In this document: in pieces, positions 8,327 through 22,924 of the stretch
Position numbering within the stretch: the stretch's first letter is position 1
Layout: each line of letters begins with the position of its first letter
NCBI RefSeq assembly: GCF_030269445.1
Contig: NZ_BSTJ01000006.1
Location: forward strand, 62,001-126,000
Length of the DNA stretch: 64,000 bases
Direction: 5' to 3'
Origin: Actinoallomurus iriomotensis
GTDB taxonomy: Bacteria; Actinomycetota; Actinomycetes; Streptosporangiales; Streptosporangiaceae
Position numbers and translations under genes: made by a program
Notes under the pieces: model-generated
Seen by the model: the letters and a program-made list of their open reading frames with translations, nothing else
Told to the model about the DNA's origin: nothing
Databases searched by the model: none

Positions 8327-9334
8327 ATGAAGCGGTCGTTCCGGGAGCGGGATCCCCTGCGGATGGGCTTGCTCGGCGTGACCTCGGTGACGCTGCTCGT
8401 GGTCCTCTCGTTCAACCTGTCGCGCCTCGAGGGCGGGACGAAGTACCAGGCCGCGTTCACGGAGGCCAGCGGGCTCAAGCCGTCGGAGGACGTTCGGATC
8501 GCGGGCGTGAAGGTCGGCAAGGTCCTGAGCGTGGGCCTGGAGGGCGACCACGTGAAGGTCGGCTTCACGGTGGACCCCAAGGTGCGCTTCGGCACCAGCT
8601 CGCGCGCGGCGATCAAGCTGAGCACGATCCTGGGCTCGCACTACCTGGAGATCCAGCCGATCGGTTCGGGCCGGCAGTCGGCGCGCTCGGAGATCCCCAC
8701 CTCGCGCACGACGCCGTCGTACGAGGTCGTGCCGGCGTTGCAGGACCTCAGCGGGCAGCTGCAGAAGATCGACGTGCCGCAGCTCGGCAAGGCGTTCGAC
8801 ACCCTGTCGGACACTCTGCGGGGCTCGCCGGAGAACGTCCGCGGGGCGCTGGACGGGCTGCGGAAGATCTCCCGGGCGGTGGCCTCGCGCGACGAGTCGC
8901 TGAGCGACCTGCTCCAGCACACGAACAACGTCACGAAGCTGCTGGCCGACCGCAGCGGCGACCTGGCGGCACTGGTCTCGGACGGCTCGCGGCTGCTGCA
9001 GGAGATCGACGACCGTCGCGCGGTGGTCCGCTCGCTGCTGTCGGGCACGGTGAGCCTCTCCCAGCAGATCGACGGCACGATCGCGGAGAACCGCGCCACG
9101 CTGCACCCGGCCCTGACCCAGCTCCACAAGGTCGTCGGCATCCTGCTGCGCAACCAGGACAACCTCGACCGGGCGGTGAAGGTCCTCGGGCCGTTCGTCA
9201 CGACCTCGGCGGACGCGACGTCGACCGGCCGGTGGTTCGACGGATACCTCCAGAACCTCATCCCCCTGCCGGCGAGCGTCAAGGGCCCGTCGGGCAAGTC
9301 CCCCGGCGCGGACACGCTGCCGAACGTTCCGTGA
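8327..9334 (+). CDS. MCE-family protein, third of five (C- or D-like)
   Basis: A 335-residue protein with an N-terminal transmembrane helix (GLLGVTSVTLLVVLSFNL), MCE domain (ASGLKPSEDVRIAGVKVGKV, ILGSHYLEIQP) and a helical extension. The canonical order A-B-C-D-E-F would place both C and D here, but there is only this one gene between the B-like and lipoprotein E-like genes, so it may stand in for two subunits. A 36-nt gap with a GGGAG site precedes ATG 8327. Confidence 0.88.
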   Translation: MKRSFRERDPLRMGLLGVTSVTLLVVLSFNLSRLEGGTKYQAAFTEASGLKPSEDVRIAGVKVGKVLSVGLEGDHVKVGFTVDPKVRFGTSSRAAIKLSTILGSHYLEIQPIGSGRQSARSEIPTSRTTPSYEVVPALQDLSGQLQKIDVPQLGKAFDTLSDTLRGSPENVRGALDGLRKISRAVASRDESLSDLLQHTNNVTKLLADRSGDLAALVSDGSRLLQEIDDRRAVVRSLLSGTVSLSQQIDGTIAENRATLHPALTQLHKVVGILLRNQDNLDRAVKVLGPFVTTSADATSTGRWFDGYLQNLIPLPASVKGPSGKSPGADTLPNVP

Positions 9335-9371
9335 GCGCAAGTACGACACGAGTGGGAAGGGAGGCGCGGAC

Positions 9372-10643
9372 ATGAGGCGACGCGCCATCCGCCGCGCGGC
9401 CCCGCGGGCCCTCGCGATCGCGCTCGCCCTCGGCACCGCGGTGTCGGGGTGCACGTTCAAGGGCGTGTCGTGGATGCCCTTGCCGGGCGGCGTCGACACG
9501 GGCTCGCAGCCGTACGACGTGAAGATGGTCTTCGAGAACGTCCTGGACCTGGTGCCGCAGTCGCAGTGCCGGGTCAACGACGTCCCGGTCGGCATGGTCA
9601 CCAAGATCGACCTGGTCGACTGGAGGGCCGTCGTGACGTGCCGGCTCCGCCGTTCGGTCGACCTGCCCGCCAACGCGGTCGCCACCATCTCCCAGACCAG
9701 CCTTCTGGGGGAGAAGTTCGTCGCGCTGTCCGCCCCGCAGGGCCAGACACCGCAGGGACGGCTCGCGGCGGGCGCCGAGATCCCCCTCGACCGCACCTCA
9801 CGCAGCACCGAGGTCGAGGAGGTGCTGTCGGCGATGTCGATGCTCGTCACCGGCGGCGGCCTCGAACAGGTCTCGACGATCAACCACGAGCTGAACGCCG
9901 CCCTGCAGGGTCACACCGAGCAGCTGCGCGACGTGCTGAACCGCCTCAACACCTTCGTCGGCACGCTCGACCGGCAGAAGAGCCAGATCGTCACGACGAT
10001 CGACAAGGTCGACCAGCTGGCCGCCACGCTCGCCAAGCACAACAAGACGATCGCCGACACGATCGACAGCACCGGCCCGGCGGTGAAGGTCCTGGCCTCC
10101 CAGCGCAAGGACCTCACCAAGCTGCTCGTCAACATGGACAAGCTCGGGACGGTCGCGACCCGCGTCATCAACCGGTCGCAGGGCGACACCGTGGCCAACC
10201 TCAAGTCCCTGCAGACGATCCTGGACAACACCAACAAGGCCAGCGACACGATCCCCAAGATCCTCGGAGGCCTGTTCACCTTCCCGTTCCCGCAGACGGT
10301 CAGCCAGGCGGTCAAGGGCGACTACGGCAACCTCATGGTCTCCATGGACCTCAACGTGGCCGACCTCGCGCACAACCTCCTCGCCGGCACGCCGCTCGCG
10401 GGGATCTCCAAGGCCGCGGACAAGCTGCAGAACGCCCTGCCGCCGCCGCGTACGAGCCTCCCGGACACGCCGCTGGGCGTGCTGCCGGGGCTCACCTCGA
10501 GCGGGACGGGCCAGGACGGCTCATCCGGATCCTCCGGGTCGAAGGGCGGTTCCGGGGGGATCGGCGACATCCTGCCGCCGCTCGGCATGAACGGCTCGTC
10601 CGGTGACGACCTCGGTGCGCTGCTCCAGGGAGGCACCGCATGA
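9372..10643 (+). CDS. mceE: Lipoprotein MCE-family protein (MceE/LprK-like)
   Basis: A 423-residue MCE protein. Instead of a plain membrane anchor it has a lipoprotein signal (AIALALGTAVSGC), so the Cys near residue 27 should be lipidated; this feature marks the E subunit in actinobacterial mce operons. The MCE domain follows (VLDLVPQSQCRVNDVPVGMV, LLGEKFVALSAP), then a long helical region and a Ser/Gly-rich C-terminal tail. Its stop overlaps the next ATG by 4 nt. Confidence 0.9.
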   Translation: MRRRAIRRAAPRALAIALALGTAVSGCTFKGVSWMPLPGGVDTGSQPYDVKMVFENVLDLVPQSQCRVNDVPVGMVTKIDLVDWRAVVTCRLRRSVDLPANAVATISQTSLLGEKFVALSAPQGQTPQGRLAAGAEIPLDRTSRSTEVEEVLSAMSMLVTGGGLEQVSTINHELNAALQGHTEQLRDVLNRLNTFVGTLDRQKSQIVTTIDKVDQLAATLAKHNKTIADTIDSTGPAVKVLASQRKDLTKLLVNMDKLGTVATRVINRSQGDTVANLKSLQTILDNTNKASDTIPKILGGLFTFPFPQTVSQAVKGDYGNLMVSMDLNVADLAHNLLAGTPLAGISKAADKLQNALPPPRTSLPDTPLGVLPGLTSSGTGQDGSSGSSGSKGGSGGIGDILPPLGMNGSSGDDLGALLQGGTA

Positions 10644-12049
10644 TCATCAAGCGCGGTGTCAAGATCCAGCTGCTGGTGTTCGCCGTCATCACGGCGCTGA
10701 CCATGGCGTACACCCTGGTCAACATCATCGGCATCGGGCAGGGTGTGCTCGACCTGCGGTACCGGGTGTACGTCGACCTCGCCGACTCGGGCGGCATCTT
10801 CACCAACGCCGAGGTGACCTACCGCGGCGTCACGGTCGGGCGCGTGGGCCCGCTACGGCTCACCAAGAACGGCGTGCGCGTCGAGCTGCGCATCGACCGG
10901 AGCAAGAAGGTGCCCGCCAACAACGTCCAGGCGTACGTCCTCAACCGGTCCGGCGTCGGCGAGCAGTACGTCGACCTGCGCCCGGCCGGCAACGGCCCGT
11001 CGCTCAAGGACGGCTCGGTCATCCCGGTCTCGCAGACGCACCTGCCCGTGCAGACGTACGAGCTGCTGCACAACGTCGACGCGCTGGTCCGTACGGTCAA
11101 CCCCCAGGACCTCGGCACGGTCATCGACGAGCTCGACCGGGGTCTGTCGGGCACCGGCCCGGACCTGCAGTCGCTGCTCGACTCGAACAAGCGGATCCTC
11201 GAGGCGCTCAACGCGACCTACCCCGAGACGATCCAGCTGCTCAACAACGGCCGGACCGTCCTGGACACGCAGGTGGACGAGGGCCCGACGTTCCGGCAGT
11301 TCTCCCACGACCTGGCGTCGCTGACCAGTGAGCTCAAGCACGACGACGGCACCGTGCGCTCGGTGCTGAACACCGCGCCCGGCACACTCGACCAGGCCGA
11401 CGACCTGTTCGACCGCATCGAGCCGACGCTGCCGACGCTCCTGGCCAACGGATCCGTGGTCGGGCAGGTGCTGACCTCACGCTCCACCCAGCTGCGGCAG
11501 ATGCTGGTCACGTACCCGCTGATCGTGGGCTCCGCGTTCACCGTGGCGCCCGGCGACGGCACCGTGCACTTCGGCCTGGAGCTGAACCTCAACGCGCCGC
11601 CCGTGTGCACCAAGGGATACGAGAACACGCGAGTGCGGTATCCGCAGGACACGCGTCCGGCGAGCATCAACCCCAAGGCCTCCTGCAAGCTGCCGAAGAA
11701 CTCGACCACGGCCGTACGCGGCTCGCGCAACGCTCCGCCCGCGGGGCCGTACCCCAAGCTCCCGGCCGGGGCCACCGCGGGTGCGGGCTTCCCGTACGAG
11801 CGGAGCTACTCGAGCGGGTCCTCGTCCTCTTCGGACGCGGCCAAGCAGGCGTCGGCGCGGCAGTCGCCGGGGGCCTCGGACGGTGCGCAGTCCGCATCCC
11901 AGCTTCAGACGCTCTTCGTCAGCGGCTACGATCCCCGGACTCGCGTGTACGTGGGACCCGACGGAAAGCAGTACCGGTTGGGCAAGGTCAGTCAACTGAC
12001 GGGAGACGCTTCATGGCAGACGCTTCTGCTGAGCCCGATCGTCGGCTGA
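10640..12049 (+). CDS. mceF: MCE-family protein, last of five (MceF position)
   Basis: A 469-residue protein with N-terminal transmembrane helix (LLVFAVITALTMAYTLVNII), MCE domain (about 40-120; GIFTNAEVTYRGVTVGRV, GVGEQYVDLRP), helical region, and a Pro/Ser-rich C-terminal segment including a poly-Ser stretch. As the last, longest MCE gene it corresponds to the F subunit. The following Mce-associated gene starts 37 nt before this stop. Confidence 0.9.
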   Translation: MIIKRGVKIQLLVFAVITALTMAYTLVNIIGIGQGVLDLRYRVYVDLADSGGIFTNAEVTYRGVTVGRVGPLRLTKNGVRVELRIDRSKKVPANNVQAYVLNRSGVGEQYVDLRPAGNGPSLKDGSVIPVSQTHLPVQTYELLHNVDALVRTVNPQDLGTVIDELDRGLSGTGPDLQSLLDSNKRILEALNATYPETIQLLNNGRTVLDTQVDEGPTFRQFSHDLASLTSELKHDDGTVRSVLNTAPGTLDQADDLFDRIEPTLPTLLANGSVVGQVLTSRSTQLRQMLVTYPLIVGSAFTVAPGDGTVHFGLELNLNAPPVCTKGYENTRVRYPQDTRPASINPKASCKLPKNSTTAVRGSRNAPPAGPYPKLPAGATAGAGFPYERSYSSGSSSSSDAAKQASARQSPGASDGAQSASQLQTLFVSGYDPRTRVYVGPDGKQYRLGKVSQLTGDASWQTLLLSPIVG

Positions 12050-12582
12050 GCGCCGGCCGTGGCCGGCTGGGGGCGATGCTCGACCGGAGGGTCCGCGGCG
12101 GCCGGCTGGGAGCGGCCTTCGCGGCACTGGGACTGATCTTCATCGCGCTGACGGTGTGGGCGGGCTTCCTGGCCAAGAGCACGTACGCCGCCGACACTCG
12201 CAAGTCCGACATCGCGGCCGTCCAGGAGGTCGCCCGCCGGGTCGTCACCCACTTCTACGACGTGAGCTACCAGACCTTCGACCAGGACACCCAGCGGGTG
12301 TACACGGACCTGGACAGCGCGTTCAAGGCGCAGGCGGTCCAGCAGCTCGGATCGACCTGGAAGCAGACCGTGGTGACCAACCAGCTGATCTCCAGCGCGG
12401 TCGTGTACGCCTCGGGCGTGGTGAACATCACCTCCAAGTCGGCCGAGGTCATGGTCACCGTCAAGCGCACCTCCCAGTCCAGCCAGGTGAAGACCCCGGT
12501 GTCGTCGTGGGCGAGCGCACAGGTGCAGCTCACCAAGCGTGGCGACGACTGGAAGGTCTCGGGGATGGGCGGTCTGCAGTGA
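12013..12582 (+). CDS. Mce-associated membrane protein
   Basis: A 189-residue protein with a cytoplasmic basic N-terminus, one transmembrane helix (AAFAALGLIFIALTVWAGFL) and an extracytoplasmic alpha/beta domain (VVTHFYDVSYQTFDQD, STWKQTVVTNQLISSAVV) characteristic of Mas proteins, which stabilise Mce complexes. Start ATG 12013 has GGGAGA at 12001-12006 and overlaps the previous CDS by 37 nt. Stop overlaps the next GTG. Confidence 0.82.
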   Translation: MADASAEPDRRLSAGRGRLGAMLDRRVRGGRLGAAFAALGLIFIALTVWAGFLAKSTYAADTRKSDIAAVQEVARRVVTHFYDVSYQTFDQDTQRVYTDLDSAFKAQAVQQLGSTWKQTVVTNQLISSAVVYASGVVNITSKSAEVMVTVKRTSQSSQVKTPVSSWASAQVQLTKRGDDWKVSGMGGLQ

Positions 12583-13244
12583 CGGTGGAGACGGACAGCG
12601 AGAGCCGCCGGTCGGCACGACGGGCCGGCCGCGAGGACAAACGCTCGGCCCCGTCGAAGGCGCCGGCGGCGGACCGCCGATCCCCCGCGACGCCGATGCT
12701 GGCGCTGCTGGGCTGCGCGTGCCTGGTGATGGCGGTGTGCTGCCTGTACCTGTGGCACCAGGAGAGCCACGACCGAGCCGTCGCCCACGCCCGCGACGAC
12801 GCGCGCGCGGCCGCCCAGTCCGAGGCCAAGGACCTGCTGTCGTACAACTTCAAGACGCTCGACTACGACCTGAGCAAGGCGAAGTCGGAGATGACGCCGG
12901 GGATGGCCAAGTCGTTCGGCGACTACTGGGCGATCTTCCGCCCGTCGGTGGAGAAGAGCCAGACCCAGGCCCTGACGCAGATCCAGGTGACGGGAGTGAC
13001 CGACGCGACCCCCACGAGGGTCGAGGTGGTCCTGTTCGTGAAGATGATCTCCGTCAACGCCGCGCACAAGGAGCCTCAGGTCGACACGTCCTGGCCGCGG
13101 CTCCAGATGCGGAAGATCGGCAAGAGGTGGCTGATCGACGGCCCGAGGATGACCACCCCGCCCCCGGCGTCGGCCTCCCCGACCCCGGCCCCGGCCTCGC
13201 CGAAGAAGCCGTCCGCTTCGCCGAAGTCCTCGAAGAAGCCGTAG
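12579..13244 (+). CDS. Second Mce-associated membrane protein
   Basis: A 221-residue protein of the same architecture: Arg/Ser-rich cytoplasmic N-terminus, a transmembrane helix (LALLGCACLVMAVCCLYLW), an extracytoplasmic domain with the LLSYNFKTLDYDL segment typical of the family, and a Pro/Ser/Lys tail. GTG 12579 overlaps the previous stop (GTGA). Last gene of the operon, followed by a hairpin. Confidence 0.82.
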   Translation: MTVETDSESRRSARRAGREDKRSAPSKAPAADRRSPATPMLALLGCACLVMAVCCLYLWHQESHDRAVAHARDDARAAAQSEAKDLLSYNFKTLDYDLSKAKSEMTPGMAKSFGDYWAIFRPSVEKSQTQALTQIQVTGVTDATPTRVEVVLFVKMISVNAAHKEPQVDTSWPRLQMRKIGKRWLIDGPRMTTPPPASASPTPAPASPKKPSASPKSSKKP

Positions 13245-13318
13245 CCGACCCCACTCGCCGCCTGCGCGCGTGAGGGCGGCGCAGGGCGGCGGGGAGGGTT
13301 TCGGGGGCCTCGCGGCGC

Positions 13319-13345
13319 CTGAGAGGCCCGTGACGGGCCTCTCAG
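13319..13345. terminator. Bidirectional terminator-like hairpin
   Basis: CTGAGAGGCCCG pairs perfectly with CGGGCCTCTCAG around TGA. It has no T run but sits between the end of the mce operon and the end of the oppositely oriented zinc-finger gene. Confidence 0.6.
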
Positions 13346-13402
13346 GGCCTGTGAGGCCGTTTGCGGGGATGCCGTGGGCTCCGTGCGAGGCGGCCTGGTT
13401 GA

Positions 13403-13777
13403 TCACTCCTCGCCAGAGAATCGCTCCCACGCGGACTGGCGAGTGATGCCGAGGGCCTGTCCGATCCGCGCCCAGGTGACGCCGCGACGTCGCAGCTCCT
13501 GGACCCAGGAACGCAGATCCGCCGCCACCTGATCGGCGACCACGGCGACGCGCGGGATGTGGTCGAGCATCTGTTCGTCGGTGAGGGACTCCCAGAGCGG
13601 CAGCCGCGGCGCGGCGACCGGCACGTCGCGGTACTCCTCGATGATCGCGTCGGCCAGGGCGACGCACTCGTTGCAGATGTGCACTCCTGGGCCCGCGACC
13701 ATCTTGTCGACCTCGGTACTCGCCTTGCCGCAGAACGAACACAGAACTGGCTCGGGCGGGGGAACCGGCATGGCCAT
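13403..13777 (-). CDS. ClpX-type zinc-finger / helix-turn-helix protein
   Basis: A 124-residue protein. The N-terminal part holds a C4 zinc finger of ClpX type (CSFCGK ... CNEC, about residues 14-38); there is no AAA+ domain. The C-terminal 50 residues form a helix-turn-helix ([25 protein letters not shown]). The start is the second of three closely spaced ATGs: AGGAGG (13784-13789) lies 6 nt before it, while the first ATG abuts the site. It reads toward the mce operon. A promoter and two palindromes upstream suggest the protein represses itself; the other targets are unknown. Confidence 0.8.
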   Translation of the reverse strand: MAMPVPPPEPVLCSFCGKASTEVDKMVAGPGVHICNECVALADAIIEEYRDVPVAAPRLPLWESLTDEQMLDHIPRVAVVADQVAADLRSWVQELRRRGVTWARIGQALGITRQSAWERFSGEE

Positions 13778-13788
13778 GAGCATCCTCC

Positions 13789-13836
13789 TGTCAGGCTGTC
13801 CCTGACAAGGGTAGGCCGTCAGGCCTACCCTGACAA
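13789..13836 (-). promoter_or_regulatory. Promoter with two tandem 19-bp operators
   Basis: On the minus strand TTGTCA (13831-13836), a 17-nt spacer and TACCCT (13808-13813) form a promoter. Two palindromes overlap it: TGTCAGG-N5-CCTGACA at 13789-13807 and CGTCAGG-N5-CCTGACA at 13817-13835, centred 28 bp apart. A further perfect hairpin, GGGTAGGCC/GGCCTACCC (13809-13830), lies between their half-sites. The arrangement is what a dimeric repressor binding twice would need. Confidence 0.7.
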
Positions 13837-14004
13837 TCCGGAGGTTCGCGGGGCCCCGGGGCGGGAGTTATCCACAGTCCTGCCGTGAGCCTTCCCGCCG
13901 GGAGCTCGGGGGTTGGACGATAGAAGTGGGCTGGCGCCCCTGGGCGGGCGGGCCTCACCGGGCGGGCCTCACCGGGCAGACGCCACTGGGCGGGGTGTCG
14001 CCCC

Positions 14005-14830
14005 AAGCTGCCCCTGCCGCGGACGCCCGCCGAACCGCCCTACTGCGGGTGCCGTGATCCCCGGCTCTATGCCCAGGCTTCGCCCAGTCGGCCATCCCCG
14101 ACATGCGCTCCGCTGTCTCGCGGCGCGGGCCTGCGGCCATCCGCCGCCGTGTGGCCCGGCGGTGCCGTGGTCGACGTCAGGCCGCCCCGACCTCGGCCGT
14201 CATCATCCATCCTCAGCTCTATGCCCAGGCCCCGCCGAGTCGGCTGCCTCTGTCGGGGACGCCCGCTGAACCGCCTTACTGCGGGTGCCATGAGCCCCGG
14301 CTCTGCCCGGGACTCGCTCAGCCGGCCATCCCTGCAGCGCGTGGCGCTGTGTCGCGGCGCGGGCCCGCGGCCACCCACCACCCTGCTACGGGCGTCATCA
14401 TCCTCACCTCCATGCCCGGTCCGCCGAGTCGGCTGCCTCTGTCGTGGACGCCCCGCCGAACCGCCCCTACTGCGAGTGCCATGATCCTGAGCTCTATGCC
14501 TAAGCCCCCAGCCGGCCATCCCCGACGTGCGCTGTGCTGTGCCGCGACGCGGACCTGCGGCCATCCACCGCCTTAGTTGCCCGGCGGCCTCGCGGGCGCC
14601 GCCAAGCCGTCCCGACCTCAGGCGTCATCATCCTCAGCTCTATGCCCAGGCCCCGCCCAGTCGGCCACGCCTGTCGCGCGTGGCGCTGTGCCCGCAGCGT
14701 GTGGGCCCACGGCCATCCACCCCCGCAGGGCCCGGCGGTGTCGCGGACGCCGCCAAGCCGTCCCGATCTCGGACGCCATCAACCCCGGATCTACCCCCAG
14801 GCCCGGCCAAGCCGGCCGGTTCTGCCGTGC
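14005..14830. repeat. Degenerate composite repeat array
   Basis: Imperfect copies of two alternating modules. One starts with CTCTATGCCCAGGC (near 14065, 14217, 14493, 14638) and runs 140-150 nt through GCGGCCATCC and CGTCATCATCCTCAGC. The other, about 75-80 nt, contains CCGAGTCGGCTGCCTCTGT and CGAACCGCC..TACTGCG (near 14010, 14235, 14430). Open frames here are repetitive, present on both strands and do not resemble proteins. The rest of 13837-15241 shows no convincing gene. Confidence 0.7.
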
Positions 14831-15241
14831 CGTTACGGCGGTGGCGTGCGCGGGTGTCGCGGCGTCACCTCGTCAGTCCTGGCTCACGTCCACCGGACGC
14901 CGTGGCGCTCGACGAAATCACCCACTGGCGTCGGCGCCGATCGGCGTCCGCGGCAGGCTCGGACGAGGTGGGGGCGGGTGGTCTTCCGATGGCCGTTCGA
15001 TGGCGCGGATGAGGCCTGCCCATGGTCCCTGCAACACCCGCGCGATGGGCCTCCGCGACGCGCGGCAGCGACATCTGCGCACATGTCCACCCACTGAGAT
15101 GAGGAGGCCTTGCGAACGTCAGCTAAACTATGGTCTTCGTCACGCCTGATGAGCGGGCGGAATGTCCATGTCTAGTCTTGACGTGGGGCCGCTGACGAGC
15201 GATGCTGCGGAGCAACTGTGATGCATACTGCGGCGCTCTGC

Positions 15242-15270
15242 TTGCCAGCGGTGTAGCCCTCGGCTACACT
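15242..15270 (+). promoter_or_regulatory. rpoB promoter within a palindrome
   Basis: TTGCCA (15242-15247), a 17-nt spacer and TACACT (15265-15270). GTGTAGCC and GGCTACAC (15251-15269) form a perfect 8-bp inverted repeat around CTC that covers the spacer and most of the -10 box. The leader to the rpoB start is about 130 nt. Confidence 0.75.
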
Positions 15271-15403
15271 GCCCCTTTGCGCTGCCCTCTGACTATCCAC
15301 AACCTGAGCGACCCGTGAAGAGTCCATCTCGCACGGTTTTGGGACGTGGATCGTCTGGCGTGCGCGTCGTCAGTCCCGCCGCGAGCCCTCGGAAGGACCA
15401 CTC

Positions 15404-18874
<3,471 letters not shown>

Positions 18875-18963
18875 CGAGCGGATGGCCGGGCCGGCGCGCG
18901 TAGCGCTGGCCCGGCGGCCGCGACCTGGGAACGGCATACGACAGCAGGGGACTGGTTAACAAA

Positions 18964-22839
<3,876 letters not shown>

Positions 22840-22851
22840 GCGAGCAAGCGA

Positions 22852-22886
22852 AGAGGCCCCTTCCGAGCGATCGGAGGGGGCCTCTC
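22852..22886. terminator. Bidirectional terminator after rpoC
   Basis: A 15-bp stem (AGAGGCCCCTTCCGA with TCGGAGGGGGCCTCT, one G-U pair) around GCGA. It separates rpoC from the convergent NACHT gene. Confidence 0.8.
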
Positions 22887-22924
22887 CGCATGTGTGGACG
22901 GATGAACGTCGGGACGCCGCGTGG

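Noticed and set aside
13913-15149. Several overlapping open frames on both strands before rpoB
   Set aside because: They follow the repeat modules, have repetitive Arg/Pro/Ala composition, no ribosome sites and no frame preference.
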